A stretch of DNA of 39,534 bases from Pseudomonadota bacterium (GCA_023386635.1 JAEWJH010000062.1:1-39534), one strand, 5' to 3'. Counted from the first letter of the stretch, positions 7,387-16,119 are shown. The notes: a model not told the origin generated them from the letters alone. Numbers and translations: made by a program.

Positions 7387-10254
7387 ATGGCTTGGCAACG
7401 GGCAGCCTCATTGGCGACCATTCCTCCGGGCGGCGTCAAGGGCGTCGATCTCGGCGATACGCCGATCGCGCTCTACAATCTCGACGGCCGGATCTACGCG
7501 ACACACGGCATCTGCACCCACGCGCTCGCCTTCCTCGCCGAAGGCTTCGTCGAAGACGGCAAGATCGAATGCCCGCTGCATCAGGGCCAGTTCGATATCC
7601 GCACCGGCAAGGCGCTGTGTTCGCCCGTCACCGAAGCGATCAAGACTTTTGCCGCCAAGGTCGAGGGCGACGACGTTTTCGTCGATCTCGAACAGCCCGG
7701 CGGTGCGCTGTCGTTCGACGGCAAGCCCGCCGCTGAAGCGACAACGACGCCGCAACGCACGGTGATCGTCGGCGCCGGCCAGGCCGCCGCCGCCGCGATC
7801 GCGGCGATGCGCCAGGCCGGTTTCAACGGCACCATCGATCTCGTCGGCGACGAGCGCCACCTGCCCTATGAGCGCCCGCCGCTGTCCAAGGAAATGGTGC
7901 AGGGCAAAGCGGTGTCGCATCTGCGCCTCACCGAGAAGGACGTCGCGCAATATGGCGTGACCTTGCATCTCGGCCAGCGCGCCAACGCGATCGATCCGGC
8001 GAAACGCACCGTGACGCTGCAGAGCGGCAAGGTGCTGCCCTACGACGCGCTGCTGATCGCCACCGGCGGCCGCGCCCGGCGTCTCACCCTGCCCGGCGCT
8101 GATTTGCCCGGTGTGCATCACCTGCGCACCATCGAGGATGCCGCCGCCATCGAGCAGGCGTTCGCGCGCGGCGGGCATGTCGGCATCATCGGCGGCGGCT
8201 TCATCGGCCTCGAACTGGCGTCGAGCGCGGTGGCGCGCGGGCTCGCCGTCACGCTGCTGGAGCGCGAACCGGAGATCATGGCGCGCATCATGCCGGCGGC
8301 GCTCGGCCGGGTGTTCCGCGGCCTCGCGCGCAAGAACGGCGTCGATGTGCGCCTCAATGCCGCTGTCTCCGCCATCACGCGCCGCGGCAGCAATGGCAGC
8401 GCCAAGCTCGGCATCGTCGCCGACAACGAAACGATTGAAGTCGACAGCGTGCTGGTCGGCATCGGCCTCGAACCGGAGCTGTCGCTCGCGCAACAGGCCG
8501 GCTGCCGCGTCGCCGGCGGCATCGAGATCGACGGTGAAGGCCGCACCAGCATCGCGGGCATCTGGGCGGCTGGCGACTGCGCACTGCATCACATCGCGCT
8601 CGATGGCAAACGCATCCGCCTCGAAAGCTGGCAGAACGCCGAGGAACAAGGCGCGGCCGCCGGCCGCTCCATCGCCGGCGCGGCACCAGCCGGCGCGGCG
8701 AAAGCGCCGTGGTTCTGGACCGACCAGTTCGACCGCAACATCCAGATGCTCGGTCTGATCGGCCCGCGCGACCAGGTCGCGCATTCCGGTTCACCCGGCA
8801 CCGAGCCCGGCGCGATCTACCGCACCATCGATCCGGCGACCGGCAAGCTCACCGGCGTCGTCGCCTTCTCCGACCCCAAGGCGATCCGCGCCGCGCGCAG
8901 CGAACTCACGCAAAACGGCCCGTTCGATCTCGCCGCCGCCGGCGCGACGTTGATCGACGGCAGCACCGACACCGACATTTCCCTGGAGGACAGCGACATG
9001 AACGCCAATCCCCCTCTCTCCCTGACCAAACGCTATCTCTGGCCGGAGGAAGGCCTGCGCCGCATTCCGGACTGGGTCTATACCGACCAGACTATCTACG
9101 AGCGCGAGATCGACAAGATTTTCCACGGCCGCACCTGGAATTACGTGGCGCTGGAATGCGAAGTGCCGAACGCCGGCGACTTCATCCGCTCCAATGTCGG
9201 GCCGACGCCGGTCGTCGTCTCGCGCGCCGAGGACGGCAGCATCAACGTGTTCGAGAACCGCTGCGCGCACCGCGCCGCCGAGTTCTGCCGCGACCTGTCC
9301 GGCAACGCCAAGGAATTCGTCTGCCCGTATCACCAGTGGTCCTACGACCTGAAGGGCAACCTCGCCGGCGTGCCGTTCCGCCGCGGCGTCAACGGCAAGG
9401 GCGGCATGCCGTCCGACTTCAAGAACGCCAATCACGGCCTGCGCAAGCTCGCCGTCACCACCCATCGCGGCGTGGTGTTCGCGTCATACTGCCAGGATAT
9501 GGAGTCGCTGCAGGATTATCTCGGACCGGAGATCCTCGAAGAATTCGAGGCGACCTTCGACGGCCGGAAGCTCAAGCTGCTCGGCTATTACCGTCACACC
9601 TTGCCGGGCAACTGGAAGCTCTATCACGAGAACCTCAAGGACCCGTATCACGCGACCCTGCTGCATACGTTCCTCGTGACGTTCGGCCTGCTGGTCGCTG
9701 GCAACCGCTCGCTGATGCTGGCCGATCCGACCGGCCGCCACGGCGTGATGGCCTCTGCCAAGTCCGACGGCGCCACGGTGTCGAGCGACAACAAGAAAGA
9801 GATGCGCGCCTACAAGGAAGGCATGACGCTGTCCGAGCCGCGCTTCATGGATTTCATCGACGAGTTCAAGAGTCCGTGGTCGGTGACCATGTCCACCATC
9901 TGGCCGAACCTGATCATCCAGCGCGAGATGAACACGCTCGGCGTTCGGCAGATCGTGCCGACCGGCCCGCATGAATTCATCATGAAGTGGACCATGTTCG
10001 GCTTCGAGGGCGACAGCGAGGAGATGACCCGCCACCGGCTGCGTCAGGGCAACCTGATGGGTCCGGCCGGCTTCCTGGGTCTCGAGGACAACGAGGCGAT
10101 CAAGTTCGTGCAGGACGGTATGCAGCACGTGCCGAACGGCGAACATCTGGTGGAGCTCGATCCCGCCGTGGAAGCCGGCACCACCGACACGCTGATCTCC
10201 GAGGCGGCGATCCGCGCCATGTACAAGCACTGGCGCCAGGAAATGGGGCTGTAA
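7387..10254 (+). CDS. Rieske ferredoxin / ferredoxin reductase / ring-hydroxylating oxygenase alpha subunit in one reading frame
   Basis: 955 codons without a stop, covering three proteins usually encoded separately. Residues 1-105 are a Rieske ferredoxin with Cys43-x-His45 and Cys62-x2-His65. Residues about 122-530 are a BphA4-like FAD/NADH reductase: VIVGAGQAAAAAI binds FAD, VGIIGGGFIGLELA binds NADH, and WAAGDCALH is the second FAD motif. Residues 538-955 are a Rieske oxygenase large subunit: NRCAHRAAEF and CPYHQWSYDL hold the 2Fe-2S centre, and KDPYHATLLHTF supplies the mononuclear iron histidines. It is most like NagG-type salicylate 5-hydroxylase. An ATG at 8998 has GGAGG at 8985-8989, so the 418-aa oxygenase subunit can also start by itself. 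A stop TGA overlaps that ATG one frame away. True fusion, dual product or a one-base error are all possible. Confidence 0.85.
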   Translation: MAWQRAASLATIPPGGVKGVDLGDTPIALYNLDGRIYATHGICTHALAFLAEGFVEDGKIECPLHQGQFDIRTGKALCSPVTEAIKTFAAKVEGDDVFVDLEQPGGALSFDGKPAAEATTTPQRTVIVGAGQAAAAAIAAMRQAGFNGTIDLVGDERHLPYERPPLSKEMVQGKAVSHLRLTEKDVAQYGVTLHLGQRANAIDPAKRTVTLQSGKVLPYDALLIATGGRARRLTLPGADLPGVHHLRTIEDAAAIEQAFARGGHVGIIGGGFIGLELASSAVARGLAVTLLEREPEIMARIMPAALGRVFRGLARKNGVDVRLNAAVSAITRRGSNGSAKLGIVADNETIEVDSVLVGIGLEPELSLAQQAGCRVAGGIEIDGEGRTSIAGIWAAGDCALHHIALDGKRIRLESWQNAEEQGAAAGRSIAGAAPAGAAKAPWFWTDQFDRNIQMLGLIGPRDQVAHSGSPGTEPGAIYRTIDPATGKLTGVVAFSDPKAIRAARSELTQNGPFDLAAAGATLIDGSTDTDISLEDSDMNANPPLSLTKRYLWPEEGLRRIPDWVYTDQTIYEREIDKIFHGRTWNYVALECEVPNAGDFIRSNVGPTPVVVSRAEDGSINVFENRCAHRAAEFCRDLSGNAKEFVCPYHQWSYDLKGNLAGVPFRRGVNGKGGMPSDFKNANHGLRKLAVTTHRGVVFASYCQDMESLQDYLGPEILEEFEATFDGRKLKLLGYYRHTLPGNWKLYHENLKDPYHATLLHTFLVTFGLLVAGNRSLMLADPTGRHGVMASAKSDGATVSSDNKKEMRAYKEGMTLSEPRFMDFIDEFKSPWSVTMSTIWPNLIIQREMNTLGVRQIVPTGPHEFIMKWTMFGFEGDSEEMTRHRLRQGNLMGPAGFLGLEDNEAIKFVQDGMQHVPNGEHLVELDPAVEAGTTDTLISEAAIRAMYKHWRQEMGL
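8985..9000 (+). promoter_or_regulatory. Internal ribosome binding site and start codon for the oxygenase alpha subunit
   Basis: GGAGG at 8985-8989, eight bases before ATG 8998, lies inside the long open reading frame exactly where the reductase domain ends and the oxygenase domain begins. It suggests separate translation of the 418-residue alpha subunit. The bases ATGA here would give a four-base stop/start overlap if the upstream frame were shifted by one. Confidence 0.6.
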
Positions 10255-10257
10255 ATC

Positions 10258-10794
10258 ATGGGTGACGTTGTCATGGCGCGTCCGCGCGCAACCGCCACCA
10301 CGCCGGATCAGCGGCTGGAGGCGATGCTGCTCAAATACGAGATCGAGCAGTTCAACACCATTTATGCCGCGGCGCTCGACGAGCAGCGCCTGATGGACTG
10401 GGTCGAACTTTTCACCGACGACGCGCTCTACAACATCGTGTCGCGCGAGAACCATCTGCGCGGCCTGCCGGTCGGCCTGATCTATTGCGAGAACAAAGGC
10501 ATGATCCGCGACCGCGCCTTCGCCCTGAAGGAAACGGCGATGTTCGCGCCGCGCTACCTCACCCATCTGATCGCCAATCAGCAGGTGGTGCGCGAGGAGG
10601 CGGACGGCACCATCATCGCGCAGGCGAACTATGTGGTGCTGCAGGTGCTGTTCGACCGGCCGGACGCCACGCTGCATCAGGTCGGCACCTACTACGACAA
10701 ATTCCGCCGCACCGACGACGGCCTCAAGCTCGCCGAGCGGCAATGCGTCTACAGCAACCTGCTGGTGCCGAACGCGCTCTGCCTGCCGGTCTGA
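10258..10794 (+). CDS. Aromatic-ring-hydroxylating oxygenase beta (small) subunit
   Basis: 178-aa protein of the NTF2-like fold that forms the small subunit of alpha3beta3 ring-hydroxylating oxygenases. EIEQFNTIYAAALDEQRLMDWVELFTDDALYNIV and the C-terminal DKFRRTDDGLKLAERQCVYSNLLVPNAL match the NagH/BenB type. It begins three bases after the alpha-subunit stop and must be co-translated with it. An in-frame ATG at 10273 is an alternative start and would remove five residues of no family value. With the ferredoxin and reductase domains upstream, a complete three-component oxygenase is encoded in 3.4 kb. It resembles salicylate 5-hydroxylase, but the substrate is inferred from general similarity. 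Confidence 0.9.
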   Translation: MGDVVMARPRATATTPDQRLEAMLLKYEIEQFNTIYAAALDEQRLMDWVELFTDDALYNIVSRENHLRGLPVGLIYCENKGMIRDRAFALKETAMFAPRYLTHLIANQQVVREEADGTIIAQANYVVLQVLFDRPDATLHQVGTYYDKFRRTDDGLKLAERQCVYSNLLVPNALCLPV

Positions 10795-10872
10795 CGCAAC
10801 GCCCTTTTCACTCCGACGCCGTGACGCCTCTGCGGGCGCGCGGCGTCATCGTATTCAGGTTCAGGTGACCCT

Positions 10873-12318
10873 ATGACTTCCTCGCCGCTGTTTCTCTCCG
10901 CCGTCGACCTCGCCCAGCAGATCCGCGGCAAAAAGCTGTCATCTGTCGAAGTCACCAAAGCGGTGCTCGACCGGATCGACGCGACGCAGAAGACGCTCAA
11001 CGCCTTCATCACCGTCGATCGCGACGGCGCACTGGCGCAGGCGAAAGCCGCCGACGAGGCGGTGGCGCGCGGCGACACGCTCGGCCCGCTGCACGGCGTT
11101 CCGGTCTCGGTGAAGGACATCATCAACACCAAGGGCCTGCGCACCACCTGGGCGTCGCACACCATGGCCAACAATGTGCCGGACGCCGATGCGGTCTCGG
11201 TCGAGCGGCTGAAGAAGGCCGGCGCGGTGATCCTCGGCAAGACCACCACTTCCGAATTCGCGCACAAGCTGCTGACCGATTCGCCGCTGTGCGGCGTCAC
11301 CCGCAATCCGTGGGACACCGCGCTGACGCCGGGCGGATCGAGCGGCGGCTCTGCGGTGGCTGTTGCCTCCGGCATGGGTCCGATCTCGCTCGCCACCGAC
11401 GCCGGCGCCAGCACGCGGCTGCCGGCGGCGCTGACCGGCATTGTCGGCCTCAAGCCGACGCTCGGCGTCATCCCGCACAATCAGGTGCCGGACGGCTTCA
11501 ACAACTTCATCCATCTCGGCCTGATGGCGCGCACCGTCGCCGACACGGCGCTGATGCTCGATGCCACCGCCGGCGAGCACCGCTCCGATCCCCACTCCAT
11601 CGGCGTGCCGGCTCCGAACGCGCTCGCGGCGGTCCAGCAGCGCGACACCTCCAAGAATCCGCCCGGCAAATTCCGCATCGCCTGGCGCGCGCTTGCCGGC
11701 AACACGCTGCTCGACGACGAGGTGCGGCGCGTCTGCGAACAGGCGCTCGACGTGTTCCGCGCCATGGGCTGCACGGTCGATAGCGCCGACGAGCCGATCG
11801 AGAACGCCGAGCCGGCGTGGCGCGTGCTGCAACAGTCGAACTGGGCCGCGCGGTTCTTCGCCAAGATCGACGAAGTGGCGCCGAAGCTCGATCCGAGCTT
11901 CGTCGAGGGCATCCGCGTCGGCGGCACCTATAGCGGCCAGCAACTGCTGCAGGCGACGTACAAGCGCACGACGCATTTCCGCGCCGTGCAAAGCTGGTTC
12001 GCCACCTACGATTTCGTTCTGACGCCGACCTGCAGTCGTCCGCCGCTCGCCGCGACCCACAAGGCGCTCGATCCGATCACCGTCAACGGTCAGGATGCCG
12101 GCGACATGCGCCAGAGCTGGGCGCCCTATCTCAATCTGTTCGACCTCTCCGGCCATCCGGCCGTGAGCATCCCCTGCGGCTTCACCAGCAAGGGCCTGCC
12201 GGTCGGCTTGCAGATCGTCGGGCCGTGGTATCGCGACGGCGCGCTGCTCGCGCTCGCCGCCGCATTCGAGGCGGCGCAGCCGTGGGCCGACAAGATCCCG
12301 CCGCACGCGGCGGGCTGA
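10873..12318 (+). CDS. Amidase (amidase signature family)
   Basis: 481-aa hydrolase of the amidase signature family. The Ser-cisSer-Lys triad is visible as Lys81 (VSVKDIINTKG), Ser156 in GGSSGGSAVAVASG and Ser180 in TDAGASTRLPAA; the last motif has Ala179 where Gly is usual. The family hydrolyses small amides, carbamates or the Gln-tRNA glutamine; this copy is not in a gatCAB setting. It starts 78 bp after the oxygenase beta subunit on the same strand and may supply an aromatic acid by hydrolysing an amide, which is an inference from position. The spacer contains a 7-bp inverted repeat (10815-10821 with 10841-10847) with a 19-nt loop and no T run. The gene ends before a strong terminator. Confidence 0.9.
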   Translation: MTSSPLFLSAVDLAQQIRGKKLSSVEVTKAVLDRIDATQKTLNAFITVDRDGALAQAKAADEAVARGDTLGPLHGVPVSVKDIINTKGLRTTWASHTMANNVPDADAVSVERLKKAGAVILGKTTTSEFAHKLLTDSPLCGVTRNPWDTALTPGGSSGGSAVAVASGMGPISLATDAGASTRLPAALTGIVGLKPTLGVIPHNQVPDGFNNFIHLGLMARTVADTALMLDATAGEHRSDPHSIGVPAPNALAAVQQRDTSKNPPGKFRIAWRALAGNTLLDDEVRRVCEQALDVFRAMGCTVDSADEPIENAEPAWRVLQQSNWAARFFAKIDEVAPKLDPSFVEGIRVGGTYSGQQLLQATYKRTTHFRAVQSWFATYDFVLTPTCSRPPLAATHKALDPITVNGQDAGDMRQSWAPYLNLFDLSGHPAVSIPCGFTSKGLPVGLQIVGPWYRDGALLALAAAFEAAQPWADKIPPHAAG

Positions 12319-12336
12319 TCCATTCCGGAAACGGCA

Positions 12337-12372
12337 ACGCCCGCCTGCGCATCAGCACAGGCGGGCGTTTTG
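12337..12372. terminator. Terminator between the convergent amidase and binding-protein genes
   Basis: An 11-bp perfect stem (12337-12347 with 12358-12368) and 10-nt loop run into TTTT on the plus strand, 18 bp after the amidase stop. It probably also slows minus-strand transcripts from the convergent gene. Confidence 0.8.
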
Positions 12373-12391
12373 CTTTCGGCAATAGCGGCGC

Positions 12392-13624
12392 TTACTTCTT
12401 GACCAGCGGGCACTCGCTTTCCGCGAGCGGACGGAACGCATCGTCGCCCTTCACGGTGCGCAGCACCTTGTAATAGTCCCACGGCTTCTTGACGTCGGCC
12501 GGAGCCTTCACCTGCACGAGATACATGTCGTGCACCATGCGGCCATCCTCGCGCACCACGCCATTCTCGGCGAACATGTCGTTGACCCTGGTCGCCTTCA
12601 TCTTGGCGACCACCGGCATGGCGTCGTCGGTCTTGGCGGCATCGATCGCCTTGAGATAATGCATCACCGCCGAATAGACGCCGGCCTGCGACATGGTCGG
12701 CATCGCGCCGTGCCGCTGGAAGAATTTCTGCGACCATGCGCGCGTCGCATCGGTGCGATCCCAGTAGAAGCCGGTGGTGAGCAGCAGGCCTTGCGCCTGC
12801 TGCGGGCCGACCGCGTGCACGTCAGTGATGAAGATCGCCAGCGCGGCGATCTTGGCCGTCTTGGTCAGCCCGAACTCCTGCGCCTGCTTCAGCGAATTGC
12901 TGGTGTCGCTGCCGCCGTTCGCGAGTGCGATCACGTCGGCCTTCGAGGCCTGCGCCTGCAACAGGAACGAGGAGAAGTCCGACGTGTTGGTCGGATGCCG
13001 CACCGTGCCGGCGACCGTGCCGCCGGACTTCTGCACGACGCGCGACACGTCTGCTTCCATCGCCTTGCCGAACGCGTAGTCGGCAGTGAGGAAAAACCAC
13101 GACTTGCCGCCTTCCTCGACGATGGCGCGCGCGGTCGACACCGCCGCAGCATAGGTGTCCCAGGTCCATTGCATGCCGGTCGGCGAGCAAGACTTGCCGG
13201 TCAGTTCGGCGGTGCCGCCGGCCGAGGCGATGAACACGCGGTTCTTCTGCTTGGCGATGCCCTGCACCGCCAGCGCCACCGACGAATTCGGCGCATCGAC
13301 GATCATGTCCACATGGTCGACGTCGATCCACTTGTTGGCGATCTGCGAGCCGACGTCGGCCTTGTTCTGATGGTCGGCGCTGACGATCTCGATCGGCTTG
13401 CCGAGCACCTTTCCGCCGAAGTCCTCGACCGCCATCTGCGCGGCGATGAGCGAGCCCTTGCCCGACAGCGCCGACAGATTGCCGGTCATGTCGGTGAGCA
13501 CGCCGATCTTCACGGTGTCGTTCGACACCTGGGCGGCGGCGGGCGTGGCGAGGCCAATGACGGCGCCGAGCAAGAGGCCCCGCATAGCGCGCAGGACGGG
13601 TGGCTGACGATGTGATGTTTTCAT
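12392..13624 (-). CDS. Branched-chain-amino-acid-type ABC transporter substrate-binding protein (orphan)
   Basis: 410-aa periplasmic binding protein of the Leu/Ile/Val (LivK) type. A signal peptide covers about residues 1-31 (basic start, hydrophobic GLLLGAVIGLA, cleavage near TPAAAQ). The mature protein opens VKIGVLTDMTGNLSALSGKGS, the usual first strand and ligand loop. In alphaproteobacteria such proteins often bind aromatic acids. No permease or ATPase gene lies next to it, so it must share a transporter encoded elsewhere. A near-match to the IclR-type dyad (13717-13731) sits 93 bp before the start, which links it to the acyl-CoA cluster. Start ATG at 13622-13624. Confidence 0.9.
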   Translation of the reverse strand: MKTSHRQPPVLRAMRGLLLGAVIGLATPAAAQVSNDTVKIGVLTDMTGNLSALSGKGSLIAAQMAVEDFGGKVLGKPIEIVSADHQNKADVGSQIANKWIDVDHVDMIVDAPNSSVALAVQGIAKQKNRVFIASAGGTAELTGKSCSPTGMQWTWDTYAAAVSTARAIVEEGGKSWFFLTADYAFGKAMEADVSRVVQKSGGTVAGTVRHPTNTSDFSSFLLQAQASKADVIALANGGSDTSNSLKQAQEFGLTKTAKIAALAIFITDVHAVGPQQAQGLLLTTGFYWDRTDATRAWSQKFFQRHGAMPTMSQAGVYSAVMHYLKAIDAAKTDDAMPVVAKMKATRVNDMFAENGVVREDGRMVHDMYLVQVKAPADVKKPWDYYKVLRTVKGDDAFRPLAESECPLVKK

Positions 13625-13716
13625 GGGTGTCCTCCCGATGCGTCCGGTTCAGGCCGGGATGCGATTATTCCGGCCGCAATGTGCCATCGCGGCTTCGTCC
13701 ACTTGGCAGAAAATCG

Positions 13717-13731
13717 TTCCGCACCGCAGAA
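13717..13731. promoter_or_regulatory. Imperfect IclR-type operator upstream of the binding-protein gene
   Basis: TTCCGC-ACC-GCAGAA differs by one base from the perfect dyad TTCCGC-N3-GCGGAA found before the iclR gene and before the SDR operon. It lies in the 130-bp spacer between the crotonase-fold gene and the binding-protein gene. Confidence 0.5.
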
Positions 13732-13754
13732 AAGTGCCGCTCGGCAGAACGGCT

Positions 13755-14564
13755 CTAAAGCGGGCAGTCGCGCTTGAAGTTGGGCGGACGGCGTTCCGCG
13801 AATGAGGCGAGGCCTTCGCGCACATCCGGGCCGGTGAAGCCCATGAACTCCAGCGCCAGCGAGGTGTCGAAGGTCGGCCCGGCCATGCGCAGCCAGTTGT
13901 TGAGCGCGTATTTGGTCCAGCGGATCGCCGTCGGCGAACCGCGGACCAGTTTCTCCGCGACTTCCAGCGCCTTGTCCTGCACCTTGTCGTCATCGACGCA
14001 GAGCGACACGAGGCCGATCCGCTCGGCCTCCTCGCCGATCACCGGCTCGCACAGCAGCAGGTGATATTTCGACTTGGCGAGGCCGCACAGCAGCGGCCAG
14101 ACGATCGCGGCATGATCGCCGGCGGCGACGCCGAGCCGCGTGTGCCCGTCGATGATCCGCGCCGTCTTGCCGGCGATGGAGATATCCGCCAGCAGACCGG
14201 CGACAAGCCCGGCACCGACCGCCGGACCCTCCATCGCCGAGACCACCGGCTTGGAGCAATTGATAACGTTGTAGACGAGATCGCGCGCTTCCTTCCAGAC
14301 ACGCGACAGCACCTCGAAGCTCTCGCTCATCTCCTTGACTAGGCCGAGATCGCCGCCGCCGGAAAACGCGCCATCGGCGCCGGTGATGATCGCCGCGGAC
14401 ACATCGGGATCGCCGTCGATGTCACGCCAGATCCGCACCAGTTCCTGATGCATCCCCGCATGGGCCGAATTCAGCCGGCCGGGACTGTGCATGGTGATGC
14501 GCAGCACGCGCTCGCGCGGCCAGTCCAGCTTGAGAGCCTCGTAGCCCTGATAACGCTCGCTCAT
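13755..14564 (-). CDS. Crotonase-fold protein lacking both hydratase glutamates
   Basis: 269-aa member of the enoyl-CoA hydratase/isomerase superfamily. The oxyanion-hole segments are present (TGADGAFSGGGDLGL and EGPAVGAGLVAGLLADISIA). At the two catalytic glutamate positions of crotonase this protein has Val121 and His141. It is therefore unlikely to be an ordinary enoyl-CoA hydratase; isomerase, hydrolase or decarboxylase chemistry is possible. The segment GVAAGDHAAIVWPLL brings an Asp-His pair near the active site. The start is the ATG at 14562-14564 with GAGG upstream; further upstream the frame is arginine-rich and not family-like. It follows the acyl-CoA ligase gene by 10 bases, so it acts on that CoA ester or its products. 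Confidence 0.85.
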   Translation of the reverse strand: MSERYQGYEALKLDWPRERVLRITMHSPGRLNSAHAGMHQELVRIWRDIDGDPDVSAAIITGADGAFSGGGDLGLVKEMSESFEVLSRVWKEARDLVYNVINCSKPVVSAMEGPAVGAGLVAGLLADISIAGKTARIIDGHTRLGVAAGDHAAIVWPLLCGLAKSKYHLLLCEPVIGEEAERIGLVSLCVDDDKVQDKALEVAEKLVRGSPTAIRWTKYALNNWLRMAGPTFDTSLALEFMGFTGPDVREGLASFAERRPPNFKRDCPL

Positions 14565-14574
14565 CTCGTCGTCC

Positions 14575-16119
14575 TCATATCTTCTTCTTTTGCGCCGACC
14601 AGTACGGCTCGCGCAGAATGTTCTTCTGGATCTTGCCGATCGGCGTCTTCGGAAAATCCGTGACAAAGGTGACGGAACGGGGGCGCTTGAAGCGTGCCAG
14701 CAGCTGGGCGCAATGCTCCACGAGTTCGTCGGCGGACACCGTCTGCTTGTCTTTCAGCAGCACATACGCGATCGGCACCTCGCCGAACTTGTCATCCGGC
14801 ACGCCGAACACCGCGCATTCCGCCACCGCCGAATGCTCGTAGAGCGCGTTCTCGATCTCCATCGGATAGATGTTCTCGCCCCCGGAGATGATCATGTCCT
14901 TGGAGCGGTCAACCAGCGTGACGAAGCCGTCTTCGTCCATGACGCCGAGATCGCCGGACCAGCCCCAGCCGTCGCCGAGCTTGAAGAAGGCCTTGGTCTG
15001 CTCCGGCTCGTTGTAATATTCGAGCATCAGATTGTCGCCGTGCGAGACGATCTCGCCGATCTCGCCGGGCTTCACCGGCTTGCCCTGCGGATCGACCACC
15101 GCGATATCGACATTGTAGGCCTGCCGGCCGACGGCGCCGAGCTTCTCCGGCAGATACCAATCGCGGATCACGCAGATCACGCCCATCTCCGACTGGCCGT
15201 AGATCTGCGTCAGCAGCAGGTTCGGCAGCTTCGCCTTCAGTTCGCGCTGCACCCAGTCCGGCATCGGCGCGCCGGCGAACGACAGCTTGCGCCAGGTCTT
15301 CAGCTTGGCCGCATCGAACTCGGGATCGCGCACCAGCGTGCTCGCTTGCGTCGGCACCATGAAGGCGGCGGTGACGCCGGTGCGCTCCGCCATCTCCATG
15401 AAACCGGTCGGGGACCAGCGCGTCAGGAATGTCGTCGTCGCGCCGGCGAGGATCGCCGGCTGGAACATGATGTTGAGCGCGGCGACGTGAAACAGCGGCG
15501 TGACGATCGCCACCACGTCGCGCTCGTCGATCGCCTCTTCCACCATCACCGTATGCGCGGTGATGTCGCGCGCGCGATGGCTGCACAGCACGCCTTTCGG
15601 CCGGCCGGTGGTGCCGCCGGTATATGTCATGCAGAATGGGTCTGTTTCGGCGATCTTGACGGTCGGCAGCGTCGTCGGCGCGCCGGCGATGAAGTCGTCG
15701 ATGGTCTTCGCACCGATGGAGGCCGGCGCGTCGCTGAGCGATATGAAGGTCTTGATGCGCGGCACGTCGCCCTTCACCGCCTCGACCTTCTCGGCCAGGA
15801 ACGGATCAAAGATCAGCACATCGGCATCGGCCTTGTTGAGGACGAAGGTCAGTTCCTCGGGCGCGTAGAGCACCGAGACGTTGACGAGCACATAGCCGGT
15901 GCGCGCCACGCCGAAAAACACCGTGCCGTAATCGGTCACGTTGCGGCTGAGCATCGCCACCTTCGACCCTTTCGGCAGGCCGAGCGCCAGCAGCGCATGG
16001 GCGAGCGCGTTGGCCCGCGCGTCCAGCGCGCGATAGGTCAGGGTCTCGTCGCCGCAGATGATCGCGGCCTTATCAGGAAAGCGCTTCGCCGAACGGCGCA
16101 GCATGTCACCGGCAAGCAC
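14575..16119 (-). CDS. Acyl-CoA ligase (AMP-forming, long/aromatic acyl type)
   Basis: 514-aa adenylate-forming enzyme that couples a carboxylic acid to CoA using ATP. Core motifs are YTGGTTGRPKGVL (ATP loop), YGQSEMG (adenine contact), GWSGDLGVMDEDGFVTLVDRSKD and PKTPIGKIQKNIL with the catalytic C-terminal lysine. The most likely start is GTG at 16117-16119 with AGGGAG seven bases upstream; the first ATG (16102-16104) is five codons later. It heads a two-gene operon with the crotonase-fold protein. A perfect IclR-type dyad lies 82 bp upstream in the divergent spacer toward iclR. The substrate is not predictable; setting beside aromatic oxygenase genes favours an aromatic or alicyclic acid. 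Confidence 0.92.
   Translation of the reverse strand: MLAGDMLRRSAKRFPDKAAIICGDETLTYRALDARANALAHALLALGLPKGSKVAMLSRNVTDYGTVFFGVARTGYVLVNVSVLYAPEELTFVLNKADADVLIFDPFLAEKVEAVKGDVPRIKTFISLSDAPASIGAKTIDDFIAGAPTTLPTVKIAETDPFCMTYTGGTTGRPKGVLCSHRARDITAHTVMVEEAIDERDVVAIVTPLFHVAALNIMFQPAILAGATTTFLTRWSPTGFMEMAERTGVTAAFMVPTQASTLVRDPEFDAAKLKTWRKLSFAGAPMPDWVQRELKAKLPNLLLTQIYGQSEMGVICVIRDWYLPEKLGAVGRQAYNVDIAVVDPQGKPVKPGEIGEIVSHGDNLMLEYYNEPEQTKAFFKLGDGWGWSGDLGVMDEDGFVTLVDRSKDMIISGGENIYPMEIENALYEHSAVAECAVFGVPDDKFGEVPIAYVLLKDKQTVSADELVEHCAQLLARFKRPRSVTFVTDFPKTPIGKIQKNILREPYWSAQKKKI

Noticed and set aside
10815..10847. Terminator between the oxygenase beta gene and the amidase gene
   Set aside because: The 7-bp stem has a 19-nt loop and no T run, so it is not a convincing terminator.
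14565..14666. N-terminal extension of the crotonase-fold gene
   Set aside because: The extra 34 residues are arginine-rich, overlap the end of the ligase gene and precede a good ATG with GAGG upstream.
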